Shown: positions 44,113 to 53,304 of the stretch, in pieces
Layout of the letters: each line of letters begins with the position of its first letter
How positions within the stretch are numbered: the first letter of the stretch is position 1
Source: Leptonema illini DSM 21528
Lineage (GTDB): Bacteria; Spirochaetota; Leptospiria; Leptospirales; Leptonemataceae
Direction: 5' to 3'
DNA length: 64,000 nt
Assembly (NCBI RefSeq): GCF_000243335.1
Contig: NZ_JH597773.1
Span: forward strand, 951,989 to 1,015,988
Notes under the pieces: model-generated
Told to the model about the DNA's origin: nothing
What the model saw: the letters and a program-made list of their open reading frames with translations, nothing else
Database searches by the model: none
Position numbers and translations under genes: made by a program

Positions 44113-45291
44113 TCAGGCCTTTTTAGAAGCGGCTTCTTTGATGAGACCGGCAGCGATCTCGTTCTTCTGAATCTGGCTCGTTCCTTCGTAGATCTGAAGA
44201 ATCTTCGCATCGCGGAAGTATTTTTCAGCCGGATACTCTTTCGTATAACCGTATCCGCCGAAGATCTGCAGTCCATCGGTGGCAACCTGCATCGCCGAAT
44301 CGGCGGCAAAGCATTTCGCCATAGCCGAGAACTTCGCCGTATCCTTATGCCCCATCTCGGCCAGAAGACCGGCCTTATACGTCAGAAGACGCGAGGCCTC
44401 GGTTTTCATTGCCATCTCGGCAAGCATATGCTGGATCGCCTGGAAGGTAACGATTTTCACGCCGAACTGCTCACGCTCACGGGCATACTGAAGAGCACAA
44501 TCCAGAGCGCCCTGAGCCGTTCCCACGGCAGAGGCGGCAACGGCCGGACGGGACATGTTCAGCGTTTTCAGGGCGTGAATGAAGCCGTTATTCTCTTTAA
44601 GAGAGATCAAATTCTCGGCAGGAACTTCACAATCTTCAAAGATCAGCTGACGGGTTTCAGAGCAACGAATTCCAAGCTTATCTTCTTTCTTACCGAAAGA
44701 GAAACCGGGAGTGTCCTTCTCGACGACGAAGCAGCTCACACCGCGCGGACCGCGACTTTTGTCGGTAACGGCAAAAACCGTATAGATCTGCGCCTGGCCG
44801 GCGCCCGAAATCCACTGCTTCGTTCCGTTCAGAACGTATTTATCGCCCTTCTTAACGGCTGTCGTCGAAAGAGCGGGAACATCGGAGCCCGCGTTCGGTT
44901 CAGTAAGACCGAAGGCTGCGATGATCTCACCCGCCGCGATACCGGGTAACCATTTCTTCTTCTGCTCTTCTGTAGCGCCCACTTCGATCGGCAGCGATCC
45001 GAGCTTTGTAGCGAGGAAGGCCGTTCCGACGCCGAGGCAACCGTAGGCGATTTCTTCGGCAAGGATGATGTTGCCCATCATGCCGAGCCCCATTCCGCCG
45101 TATTCTTCGGGGAACATTGCGCCAAACAGACCGGCCTCTTTAAACTTATGCAGGATTTCCCATGGGTATTTGTTCTCTTCATCGTATTTCATACGATTCG
45201 GAACAACCTCGTTCTTGACAACGTCACGAACAAGATCCCGCAGCATCAACTGTTCGTCGTTCAATCCGAAGTTCAATATAGGTTCTGGCAT
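44113..45291 (-). CDS. Acyl-CoA dehydrogenase
   Basis: FAD-dependent dehydrogenase of 392 residues catalysing the first step of fatty acyl-CoA beta-oxidation or a related branched-chain step. FGLTEPNAGSDV (FAD site) and QIFGGYGYTKEYPAEKYFRD are the two family signatures. The catalytic Glu lies in QIYEGTSQIQ near residue 375. AAGGAA lies before the ATG. It stands alone, with CorC-like upstream on the same strand but 189 bp away. Chain-length preference is not evident. Confidence 0.94.
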   Translation of the reverse strand: MPEPILNFGLNDEQLMLRDLVRDVVKNEVVPNRMKYDEENKYPWEILHKFKEAGLFGAMFPEEYGGMGLGMMGNIILAEEIAYGCLGVGTAFLATKLGSLPIEVGATEEQKKKWLPGIAAGEIIAAFGLTEPNAGSDVPALSTTAVKKGDKYVLNGTKQWISGAGQAQIYTVFAVTDKSRGPRGVSCFVVEKDTPGFSFGKKEDKLGIRCSETRQLIFEDCEVPAENLISLKENNGFIHALKTLNMSRPAVAASAVGTAQGALDCALQYAREREQFGVKIVTFQAIQHMLAEMAMKTEASRLLTYKAGLLAEMGHKDTAKFSAMAKCFAADSAMQVATDGLQIFGGYGYTKEYPAEKYFRDAKILQIYEGTSQIQKNEIAAGLIKEAASKKA

Positions 45292-45480
45292 CTCAGTTTC
45301 CTTCTTTCAGTGTATTTTCAAGTATGCCGCCCGTAGCTACGGGGCCAGAATACAAAATATCTCAAGGGCATTCCGGTTCAACTAAAAAATAACAGAATGC
45401 TATTCAGTTACAGTACCAAATTTACAACACCCCGGAGGCACTGTCAGGGTGCAAAGACGCTACCTCGAAGAAACAGGCGA

Positions 45481-46800
45481 TCAGTCGATTTTCTTCTGCT
45501 CTTCGCCGTTCAGCACAGTGACCTTGAACTGGACGAGCTTCTGTCGCACTTTTTTCACAAGCTCGAATCGGTATCCCTTCACCTCGGCGCCTTCACCAAG
45601 CTCCGGAAAACGACCCAGCTCTTCAATGATAAAACCGGCAACGGTCGTGTAGGCCTCTGACTCGGGGATGATATCCTTTTCGACAAAGTCGTTGAAATCG
45701 AACGTATTACAGGCGCCGCTCACCAGATAACTGGTCTCTCCGGTTTTGATGATGTCGGATTCCTCGTTAAACTCCGTCACATCCTGGATCTCGCCGACAA
45801 TCTCTTCGAGAATGTCTTCAAGCGTCAGAAGGCCGGCCGTTCCGCCAAACTCGTCGACGACGATGGCCATATGGGAGCGGCGCTTCTGCATCTCTTTCAG
45901 GATCTTCCCGATCTTCATGGATTCGGGCACAAAATACGCCGGTCTCGTTAAACGTGAGAGCGAATAGCGTTCTTTGCGCGACATGGAGCGCATCAGGTCT
46001 TTCAGGTGCAGGATCCCGACGATGTTGTCGAGACTGTCTTTGTATACGGGAATACGGCTGTAAAACAGATCCATGGCCCGACGAACCTCTTCTTCGTCGG
46101 CGTCGATATCAAGCGCCTTGATATCGACCCGCGGCACCATGACGTCACGGGCGTCGGTTTCGTTCATATCGAGCACGTTTTCGATGATCTCATGCTCCGT
46201 ATGTTCGATGGAGCCGTGTTTCACGCCCTCTTCAAGCAGATGCAGAATCTCTTCTGCGAGAAGACGGGTCTCAGAAAAGCTCGTGCGATCCTTGAACGGG
46301 CGAAGGATAATATTCGACGAACCTGTCAGAACCTTTGTGAACAGGAAGAAGATCTTGCTCATCAGATTCAGCGGATAGGCCACGTTCAAACCGACCCACT
46401 CCGAATAATTGAGAGCGAGCGATTTCGGCACAAGCTCGCCAATGACGATGCTCAGATAGGTAATCAGACCGACGACGACGACGAAGGCTCCTTCACGGGC
46501 GAACTCAGAGACGACGGGAAGGCCCGTGGACTCCAGCAGGCCCTGAACCGGGCCCACAAGGCTCGCACCGCCATATACCGAGGCCAGGGTTCCGACCAGC
46601 GTAACGCCGACCTGAACGGTGGCGAAAAGCTGATCCGGGTTCTGTTGCAGTTTCGTTATAATCCGGGCACGCATGTCGCCGTCTTCAACAAGGGCCTTCA
46701 GACGCCCCCTTTTGAAGGAGATTAAAGCGATTTCGGACGAGGAAAAGAAGCCGTTGATCAGAATAAGCAGAAGAATGATGGATAACTCACCGAGTATCAT
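45481..46800 (-). CDS. CNNM/CorC-family membrane protein with CBS domains
   Basis: A 439-residue integral membrane protein. Residues about 1-190 form a CNNM (DUF21) domain with NGFFSSSEIALISFKRGRL and four hydrophobic segments. A CBS pair (about 210-330) has VMVPRVDIKALD and HMAIVVDEFGGTAGLLTLED. A CorC_HlyC domain (about 345-430) ends the protein. Members act in magnesium or cobalt transport and are often mislabelled haemolysins. Confidence 0.93.
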   Translation of the reverse strand: MILGELSIILLLILINGFFSSSEIALISFKRGRLKALVEDGDMRARIITKLQQNPDQLFATVQVGVTLVGTLASVYGGASLVGPVQGLLESTGLPVVSEFAREGAFVVVVGLITYLSIVIGELVPKSLALNYSEWVGLNVAYPLNLMSKIFFLFTKVLTGSSNIILRPFKDRTSFSETRLLAEEILHLLEEGVKHGSIEHTEHEIIENVLDMNETDARDVMVPRVDIKALDIDADEEEVRRAMDLFYSRIPVYKDSLDNIVGILHLKDLMRSMSRKERYSLSRLTRPAYFVPESMKIGKILKEMQKRRSHMAIVVDEFGGTAGLLTLEDILEEIVGEIQDVTEFNEESDIIKTGETSYLVSGACNTFDFNDFVEKDIIPESEAYTTVAGFIIEELGRFPELGEGAEVKGYRFELVKKVRQKLVQFKVTVLNGEEQKKID

Positions 46801-47075
46801 TGTGATGAGATAGGAAATCTCGCCTCCAGGACCTTTGTGGTCGAATTGACCGGCTCCGACTTATTTGTCGGAATTCGATAACAGAGAACGCCAGAGCCGG
46901 CTTTCAAGCAAGCATAATCCTTTACGAAACACGCTTTTCCTGAAGACTGTCCTCCGGCAGATACGACAGCGGAAAGGCGTCAGTGTTTCCATGCAGGGAA
47001 TGCAAAGAGCCTGTGCGCCCATTTCAAGGGCAGTGCATGGCTCCTGGACGAAAACTGACGAGGCGGGAGCAGAAA
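46801..47075. other. Intergenic region between divergent CorC-like and map genes
   Basis: No gene is supported here. An in-frame extension upstream of map (from 46983) includes a CRECKEP stretch, but it lacks a good ribosome site and family similarity. Promoters for both directions must lie here; no clear box is seen. Confidence 0.5.
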
Positions 47076-47831
47076 GTGATCCACATAAAAAGCAAACTTG
47101 AGATCGAGAAGATGCGCGATGCCGGCAAGCTTGCCGCCGAGGTGCTTTTTGAAACGGGCCAGCGGGTCAAAGCCGGCGTATCTACCGAAGAACTGAACGA
47201 TTTTGCACACTCCCTGACCCTCAAGCGCGGAGCTGAGAGCGCACCTCTGAACTACCGGGGATTCCCGAAAAGCATCTGCACCTCGGTGAACGAGGTCGTA
47301 TGCCATGGCATTCCGACGAAAAACGAAATCCTCAAAGAGGGCGACATCCTCAATATCGACATCACGGTCAAACTGCGCGGATTTCATGGCGACACCTCTG
47401 CCATGTTCGCGGTGGGAAATATTCCCGAGAATGCACGAAAACTGATTGAAAACACCGAAAAAGCGATGTGGGCTGGTATTGAGGTCGTAAAGCCAGGCAA
47501 ACGGATCTCTGATATCGGTCAGGCTATAGACGATTTCCTGACGCCGCAGGGATACGGCATCGTAAGGGCGCTGGCCGGTCATGGTATCGGGCGAAAGTTT
47601 CATGAAGAACCACTTGTACCGCATTACAAAAATAACGAGGTACGCGTGCCCATCCGACCGGGCATGACCTTTACCGTAGAGCCGATGGTAAACGAAGGAA
47701 CATACAGGGTCATCTTCGATGAAAGCGACGGATGGACGGTTCGCACCGCCGACGGTCGGCTTTCCGCTCAGTTTGAACACACCTGCCTTGTTACGGATGA
47801 TGGTGTGGAGGTGCTGACCCGATGGGGCTAA
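47076..47831 (+). CDS. map: Methionine aminopeptidase, type I
   Basis: Removes the N-terminal Met from new proteins, 251 residues. The five metal ligands are visible in NIDITVKLRGFHGDTS (two Asp), GHGIGRKFHEEP (His), VEPMVNEG (Glu) and QFEHTCLV (Glu). CTSVNEVVCHGIP is also typical. GTG 47076 is chosen because GGGAG lies upstream and the product then begins MIHIKSKLEIEKM, matching the usual family start. Its end overlaps no downstream coding start used here; a lipoprotein gene follows after 44 bp. Confidence 0.94.
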   Translation: MIHIKSKLEIEKMRDAGKLAAEVLFETGQRVKAGVSTEELNDFAHSLTLKRGAESAPLNYRGFPKSICTSVNEVVCHGIPTKNEILKEGDILNIDITVKLRGFHGDTSAMFAVGNIPENARKLIENTEKAMWAGIEVVKPGKRISDIGQAIDDFLTPQGYGIVRALAGHGIGRKFHEEPLVPHYKNNEVRVPIRPGMTFTVEPMVNEGTYRVIFDESDGWTVRTADGRLSAQFEHTCLVTDDGVEVLTRWG

Positions 47832-47875
47832 ATTCGCTTGTAGAGGCTCTGCTCCGTTTTATATCACTGCGTACG

Positions 47876-48406
47876 ATGTATCATCGCATGCTCCTGCTCG
47901 CGCTTCTGGCAGGGCTCACCGGTTGCCTCACGCCCGATCTGAAAAGCGGAGCTTCAGGCACAGAGATCGAACTGCTTGATCATAAAATCGCCTTTGTGCT
48001 GCCCGCAGGCTGGAAGGTGCAGCTATCAGAAAAACGATATTTTCAGCTCACGGCGAACAGCGGCACAGGGCCCTACGCTCCGGGCATCGAATACAGAGGC
48101 CTGAACACCGATCTGACCGACCGCGCGCTCATGGATCAATACGCCCGGGGTTGGTACAGCGCAATGGGCCGTAACTTCCCGAACTTTCAATACACCGAGC
48201 GCAAGGAAATGGTCGAAAACCGAATCATCACCTATTATTTCGAGGGTACGTTCAGCGACGGCAACCTGCCCTTGAAAAAGATCGGCTACCTGCGTTTCGT
48301 GAACCGAAAGATCCATGCCATTTACTACACGGCCCCTCTGAACGAATTCGACACTCATCTTCCACTTTTCAAAGCCGTCGAACGCGAAATCCGCTATCTG
48401 AATTGA
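47876..48406 (+). CDS. Predicted lipoprotein of unknown function
   Basis: A 176-residue protein with a strong lipoprotein signal (MLLLALLAGLTGC, Cys at about 17 from ATG 47876). The mature part contains IAFVLPAGWKVQLSEKRYFQL and YYFEGTF, a pattern like small beta-rich PsbP/DUF1795-type domains that begin with a 'P-x-GW' turn, but I cannot name a family with confidence. ATG 47888 is an alternative start. It lies 44 bp after map and 37 bp before a small membrane protein gene. Confidence 0.7.
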   Translation: MYHRMLLLALLAGLTGCLTPDLKSGASGTEIELLDHKIAFVLPAGWKVQLSEKRYFQLTANSGTGPYAPGIEYRGLNTDLTDRALMDQYARGWYSAMGRNFPNFQYTERKEMVENRIITYYFEGTFSDGNLPLKKIGYLRFVNRKIHAIYYTAPLNEFDTHLPLFKAVEREIRYLN

Positions 48407-48443
48407 TTGACAGCTGCTTTCGTTTCCGCGCAGATGAGCGGCA

Positions 48444-48830
48444 ATGAACCTTTTGACTGGCGCCATCATCGTATCGGGCATTCTGCTCGGAATGTGGGGA
48501 CTCTTCCACCAGCTCATCGTCGGCGGAGCGGTCACCATGAATCGCGATGCAGACGAACGATCCGCACGCCTCTTTCTTATGTCATGGGTCGCGCACGGAG
48601 CCTATCTTTCTCTTGCCGGATTTCTCCCGGTCGCCCTGCTTATCTTCCACGATCCATATGACTCGGCAGTGCTGACGACATCAATCATCCTTGCCTTTGC
48701 CCTGACCCTGCTCAGCATCCACGTCATTGTTACCACGCTGAAGTACTTTATTACGCCCGTCTGGATCGGATTTATTCTACAGAGTGTGCATGCTGTGCTT
48801 CTCTACACGCTCTACTTTCTCTATCGATAG
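48444..48830 (+). CDS. Small four-helix membrane protein of unknown function
   Basis: A 128-residue protein with four predicted membrane segments (about 3-30, 46-68, 76-95 and 103-126). A conserved-looking charged loop MNRDADERSARLF separates the first two. No catalytic motif is visible and I do not recognise it. It follows the lipoprotein gene in the same direction and ends ahead of a strong terminator. Confidence 0.7.
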   Translation: MNLLTGAIIVSGILLGMWGLFHQLIVGGAVTMNRDADERSARLFLMSWVAHGAYLSLAGFLPVALLIFHDPYDSAVLTTSIILAFALTLLSIHVIVTTLKYFITPVWIGFILQSVHAVLLYTLYFLYR

Positions 48831-48894
48831 ACAGGAGCCCTCCAGAACGGGACGAAAAGCCGCTCTTTGTTCAGGCCCGGCATCAGAGGGTAAT

Positions 48895-48927
48895 AAAAAA
48901 GGCGAGCGCAATGCCCGCCTTTTTTTT
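48895..48927. terminator. Bidirectional terminator
   Basis: AAAAAAGGCG pairs with CGCCTTTTTT around a short loop, giving A- and T-runs at both sides. It lies between the convergent small membrane protein and LysM lipoprotein genes. Confidence 0.9.
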
Positions 48928-48976
48928 GCTGAAGCGCCACTCTTAAGGGCCGCTTCTTAATTCGATTTCGAAACTG

Positions 48977-50302
48977 TCATTCTTCGGGAATGACCAGCTC
49001 CTGTCCGGGGAAGATCAGATCGGGATTTTTGATCTTATCGCGGTTCGCATCGTAGATCTTCGTCCACTTCGATCCCTTTCCATAGACCTCTTTCTTAGAC
49101 GAGATACGCCACAGAGATTCAGCAGGACGGGTCTTTTGAACGGTATAGCTGCGACCACCCTCTGTCGGCTCGGTCTTCGTCGTCTCGGACTTTTTGCGCT
49201 CCTCTTCGAGGCGGGCAAGGTCACGAGCACTCAGAGCCGATCCTTCACGAACAAGCATAGAAAGGCGGATGGATTCCCGGGATTCCTGAATGGACTCTTC
49301 ATACATCTCTTCGCCAAGACGGCTTTTCGAGGAATCAAGGGCCTCACGAGATGCCTTCAGATACTCGCCATACTTTACGCGATCGGCGGCGGAAAGCTTT
49401 GCCGTAGCACGATCGAAATCGGACTCAGCCAGATCCACCGTTCTCTCGGCCTCAACAGCCAGATCTTCAGCCTTACCCTTACGGGCCGTTTCAAGAAGAG
49501 CCGTAGCCTGGCCCTCTGCGCCGACGATCTTTTCGTTGGCCGCCTTCAGTTTATCGGCTTCGATATCCTGGCGGGCTGCAACAAGTAGAGCTGCGGTGTT
49601 CTTATAACCGGCTTCGTCATACTTTTCGATACCGTATTCTTTTGCCTTTGCCAGCATTGCTTCAACGGCGGCGGCGCTTTCAATCATGTCAGATTTCTGC
49701 GAAAGCGAGACCGCTCGGGCTCTTTCTGAAGCTTCAGCGGAAGCGCTGAATTTATCAAAGGCCTGCTGATAGAAGCCCAGCTGTGCCATGGCAGCAGACT
49801 TATCAGTAAACGGATTCTCGCGTTGATCGGGAGTTACCTGAGTACCCTCGGCCTGGCTCAGAGCGGCCGTGCCTTCTTCATGAAGGGTGCGAGCCGACTC
49901 AAAATCGTCGCGGGCAAGGGCCTCTGCAAAGGCTTCATCGGCCTTCTGCAAAGCTGCGGCAGATTTTTCCTGAAGGGAAACGCCATACGTCGGAGCAGAA
50001 TCAAGTCGCGATTGAACGGCATACTTGCGAGCTTCTACGCCTTTAGCGGCCGCTTCTTCGTTCTTTGCATCGGGAAGAAGCGCATGCGCTTCCAACAGTG
50101 TGTCCGTTGCTTTCGTAAGCAGGTCGGCGGCCTGATCTTTCGGCTCCTGCGCCTGGGCCATTTCAATTTCTTTGCGGGCCCGGCTCAGCTCTTCTACGGG
50201 AACATTCTGTTTGCCACATTGCACAAAGCCAATGACGACAAACGAAAGAAGCGGAGCGGCCTGAAGCAGTCTGCGGGTTGCGTTGCCTGTGTACTGAATC
50301 AT
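48977..50302 (-). CDS. LysM-domain lipoprotein with long helical region
   Basis: A 441-residue lipoprotein. ATG 50302 follows GGAGGAAAG and gives a signal ending in IGFVQCGKQ (Cys at about 26). Residues about 30-365 are Ala/Glu-rich helices with many repeats of A-x-x-x-A spacing, as in coiled or TPR-like rods. The C-terminal LysM (about 385-441) begins YTVQKTRPAESLWRIS and ends NPDLIFPGQELVIPEE, with the extended form typical of envelope LysM proteins. It probably tethers the outer membrane to peptidoglycan. Confidence 0.85.
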   Translation of the reverse strand: MIQYTGNATRRLLQAAPLLSFVVIGFVQCGKQNVPVEELSRARKEIEMAQAQEPKDQAADLLTKATDTLLEAHALLPDAKNEEAAAKGVEARKYAVQSRLDSAPTYGVSLQEKSAAALQKADEAFAEALARDDFESARTLHEEGTAALSQAEGTQVTPDQRENPFTDKSAAMAQLGFYQQAFDKFSASAEASERARAVSLSQKSDMIESAAAVEAMLAKAKEYGIEKYDEAGYKNTAALLVAARQDIEADKLKAANEKIVGAEGQATALLETARKGKAEDLAVEAERTVDLAESDFDRATAKLSAADRVKYGEYLKASREALDSSKSRLGEEMYEESIQESRESIRLSMLVREGSALSARDLARLEEERKKSETTKTEPTEGGRSYTVQKTRPAESLWRISSKKEVYGKGSKWTKIYDANRDKIKNPDLIFPGQELVIPEE

Positions 50303-50396
50303 TCTTTCCTCCAGAAAGTTACAGTTTTGATCGAGCCTGAGCCCGGAAAGCAGCGCGAAAGCGCCGCCGTCGAAGAAATGCAGGAAGGGAGACCTA

Positions 50397-50735
50397 TCAG
50401 CCTTTGAATGCGGTAACAGCGTCGCCTTCAGATTCGTAGATCTCAAAGAAAGACGTAAGCTTCGTCAGTTCAAACACCTTACGCACAGAACCGGACACGT
50501 TGCAGATTTTCAGCCCGCCCTGATACTTTTTCAGGTTGGAAAGGCTGGAAATCAGCGCTCCGATTCCCGAGGAGTCGATGTAAGATACGCGGTCCAGGTT
50601 AATGACTACATTGTATTTTTTCTCTTCGATGAGCTTGTTTATAAGCTCCTTGATCTCCGGTGCGTTGTAGAGATCGATTTCGCCGTTCACATCCAGAATG
50701 ATGATATCACCGCTTTCTCGTCTGGAAATCTCCAT
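50397..50735 (-). CDS. STAS-domain anti-sigma factor antagonist
   Basis: A 112-residue SpoIIAA/RsbV-like protein. ILDVNGEIDLYNAPEIKELI and SYIDSSGIGALISSL are diagnostic; the Ser in DSSGIG is the phosphorylation site used for partner switching. The partner kinase is not in the window. It lies 94 bp before the LysM lipoprotein gene and 85 bp after tgt, all on the same strand. Confidence 0.92.
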   Translation of the reverse strand: MEISRRESGDIIILDVNGEIDLYNAPEIKELINKLIEEKKYNVVINLDRVSYIDSSGIGALISSLSNLKKYQGGLKICNVSGSVRKVFELTKLTSFFEIYESEGDAVTAFKG

Positions 50736-50820
50736 ATATTATCTTCCTGCAAAGGTGAAAAGTCTATTAGCCTGATAGTTTCCCACCCCGAACGAGCCCC
50801 TGTCAACTGAAAAAACCCTA

Positions 50821-51942
50821 TCAGTAAGGAATTCGATTCCATTTTTCAAAAAACGCCGGGAATGTTCCATTATGAATGGATTCGCGCGCCTCTGCAAAGA
50901 AGCCGTAGAAAAAGGCCAGGTTGTGATAGGTAAGCAGCTCCGGCCCGAGCATCTCTCCCGTTTGAAAGAGGTGTCGTATGTAGGCCCTTGAATAGCGCCG
51001 ACATACCCGACAGGAGCAGTTTTCGTCCACAGGCAGGGAGCTTTCGGCATGTGTTGCGTTTCGCAGGTTTAAAGCTCCGTTTGAAGTCAACGCCTGTCCG
51101 TTCCGGGCGTTTCGCGTCGGCAGCACACAGTCAAACATGTCGATTCCGTTGCGAATCGCCTCAAGAAAATCGGGAATCGTGCCCACTCCCATCAGATAGC
51201 GCGGCCGTGTAGCGTCCATGCGCGGCCCGATCGCCTGCAAGATACGATACATATCTTCGCGTGACTCGCCAACGCTGAGACCGCCAAGCGCGATGCCGGC
51301 AAACGGCAGTTCACTGATAACGCCCAGCGATTCAAGACGCAGGCTTTCATGTATACCGCCCTGCACGATACCGAACAACCGCTGCACAGACGGATCAAAG
51401 TCCCCGCGGTCGGCCCGGCGCTCGTACTCCGTCATCGCCTGTTTCGCCCAGCAATGCGTGCGATTCAGAGCATCGGCCATGCGTCTTTCGTCGGCGTCTC
51501 CTGGCGGACAATCATCCAGCACCATCATGATGTCGGAGCCCAGCCAGAGCTGCGTTTCGAGCACGGACTCAGGCGTGAACAGATGACGCGAGCCGTCGAT
51601 ATGGCTCTGAAACAGTACGCCGTCTTCCTGAAACTTCGTCATCTGCGCCAGGCTGAACACCTGAAAGCCGCCGCTGTCGGTTAATACGGCATGATCCCAG
51701 GACATGAAGCGCTTTAATCCGCCCATACGTTCGATGAGGCGGCCCGGACGCAAATAGAGATGATAGGTATTGCCGAGGATGAGTTCGTAGCCGATCTCTT
51801 CAAGCTGCTCCTGCCACAGCGACTTCACCGTCGCCCGTGTGCCGACGGGCATGAAGATCGGCGTCGGCACCGTGCAATTCGCAAAGCGAAGAAGACCGGT
51901 GCGCGCCTGACCGTCGGTGGCCGTGACCTCGAAGAAGCTCAT
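50821..51942 (-). CDS. tgt: tRNA-guanine(34) transglycosylase
   Basis: Exchanges guanine-34 for the queuosine precursor in GUN-anticodon tRNAs, 373 residues. LTDSGGFQVFSLAQM holds the catalytic-region Asp, FGIVQGG and GGLSVGE the base-binding segment, and FDCVLPTRNARNG the nucleophile region. The zinc site is CSCRVC with a downstream His. Length and motifs are complete. Confidence 0.96.
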   Translation of the reverse strand: MSFFEVTATDGQARTGLLRFANCTVPTPIFMPVGTRATVKSLWQEQLEEIGYELILGNTYHLYLRPGRLIERMGGLKRFMSWDHAVLTDSGGFQVFSLAQMTKFQEDGVLFQSHIDGSRHLFTPESVLETQLWLGSDIMMVLDDCPPGDADERRMADALNRTHCWAKQAMTEYERRADRGDFDPSVQRLFGIVQGGIHESLRLESLGVISELPFAGIALGGLSVGESREDMYRILQAIGPRMDATRPRYLMGVGTIPDFLEAIRNGIDMFDCVLPTRNARNGQALTSNGALNLRNATHAESSLPVDENCSCRVCRRYSRAYIRHLFQTGEMLGPELLTYHNLAFFYGFFAEARESIHNGTFPAFFEKWNRIPY

Positions 51943-51984
51943 GCCTCCGGTTTCGGCGTGCGGCCTCTCATGTCCAGCTGAAGA

Positions 51985-53256
51985 CTATCGCACGTCCTCG
52001 ATGCGACGCCGTATGCTATCGATCTCAGGATCGGGCGGCGCATGACTGCCGCGACTGCGATCGAAGGCCGTCAGATGCTCTTTTACGAGATCGAGCAGGC
52101 GATGTCGGGCATCGGGTGATTGTTCGAAGCTGCTGTCGCGCGAAAGAACTTCGTAATAGAGAACGGCAAGGCGATGAAAGGCCGAGCGCGTTAAAGAGGC
52201 GTCGCCGAATTCGGGCAGGCCGCTTTCATAGCCGATACGATCCTTCACTTCGGTGTTGCGACGGAAGACGTTCTCGGACAGCTCTTTCAGAAGCAATCCA
52301 GCCTTATCGCGATAGGTATCGTAGCCCTTGCGATGTTCGGCGCCCGAACGTCCGGCATGAAACGACATCACCTCATAGAAGGCATGCGCCGCCTCGATAC
52401 GACAATCCGGATGCAACGACATCTTCATGCATTCCTCGGCCGGTTGCATGGCATCCATTAGCTCCGCAGGCGGCTTCGATTCATCGGCATAGACGTTTTC
52501 GCGCTGCTGTCGTGCCAGCCGTAACGCGCGCAGATAATTCACAAAGAAACGATAGCGATCCAGCTCCGTATCGAAGTTCTGCCTGTGTTTGAAGGCCTGG
52601 CGATAATGGCTGAGTGCGCGCACCGGATACTCGCCACTTGTGCGAGCCTCATCCGCATAGAGATCGGCAAGGGCGGCATGCGCATCGGCCAGATCACGAT
52701 CGGCGGCGATGGCCTTCAGATACTCGGCCATGGCCAGAGAGATTTCTCCGCGGGAACGCAAAGCATCGCCACGCTTCTTGATGCGCAGCGCCTTCTCAAG
52801 ATTCTCGGTCTCCTGCGTGCGGGCCACAAACTGTCCCTCACGCACGCGCAGCAGGATGCCTTTGCCCGTAAGTACAAGGCCATAAAAGGGGTTATTCAGG
52901 ATGGACTCGACGACGATCTCGCCGACGATAAGGCCGTTTCTGTACTTCTCATGGTGCGGATTCTTTTCGATGACATAAAGCTTCTGCCCCGGCTTGATGC
53001 CCTCCCGGTTCACCACGCGCACCGTCACCTGATCGAGACGCGTATCATAATCCTGGAAGGGGGAGTCTTTATCGTAGATCTCGGCCGCCTTGATCTTGCT
53101 CTTAATCTCGCCGACGAGGATCATCTTAATCGGAGCGGTGCCCTGATGATTACGAAAGGCATAGATGAGCTCGGGCTTGCTGCGAGCAAACAACGCTCCG
53201 GGCAGAGCAAGCAGAAAAGCCAGAAGAATCATCACAGGGCGCATCGTTTCAGACAT
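51985..53256 (-). CDS. Exported TPR-like protein of unknown function
   Basis: A 423-residue protein with an N-terminal signal peptide (MILLAFLLALPGALFARS). Residues about 20-150 form a beta-rich region (IKPGQKLYVIEKNP, GEIVVESILNNPFYGLVL). From about 155 on, helical repeats include GEISLAMAEYLKAIAADRDL and ADAHAALADLYADEA, which fit TPR units. The start may be ATG 53256 or ATG 53244. It precedes tgt in the same direction by 42 bp. No specific function can be given. Confidence 0.75.
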   Translation of the reverse strand: MSETMRPVMILLAFLLALPGALFARSKPELIYAFRNHQGTAPIKMILVGEIKSKIKAAEIYDKDSPFQDYDTRLDQVTVRVVNREGIKPGQKLYVIEKNPHHEKYRNGLIVGEIVVESILNNPFYGLVLTGKGILLRVREGQFVARTQETENLEKALRIKKRGDALRSRGEISLAMAEYLKAIAADRDLADAHAALADLYADEARTSGEYPVRALSHYRQAFKHRQNFDTELDRYRFFVNYLRALRLARQQRENVYADESKPPAELMDAMQPAEECMKMSLHPDCRIEAAHAFYEVMSFHAGRSGAEHRKGYDTYRDKAGLLLKELSENVFRRNTEVKDRIGYESGLPEFGDASLTRSAFHRLAVLYYEVLSRDSSFEQSPDARHRLLDLVKEHLTAFDRSRGSHAPPDPEIDSIRRRIEDVR

Positions 53257-53304
53257 CGGCCGGAATCGAATACCGGTAAAGCGAATTCGAGGCGTGAAGA
53301 GGGT

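Noticed and set aside
44077-44949. Plus-strand frame of 290 residues inside acyl-CoA dehydrogenase
   Set aside because: The minus-strand enzyme is full length with catalytic Glu; the plus reading is a shadow.
45420-45480. CAGGGTGCAAAGACGC segment resembling part of a c-di-GMP-I riboswitch
   Set aside because: The first half of the aptamer (AAACC with its tetraloop stem) is absent and no suitable gene follows on that strand.
46983-47075. N-terminal zinc-ribbon-like extension (CRECKEP) on methionine aminopeptidase
   Set aside because: A good ribosome site precedes GTG 47076, which gives the usual family start; the extension has only one CxxC and no second pair of the expected form.
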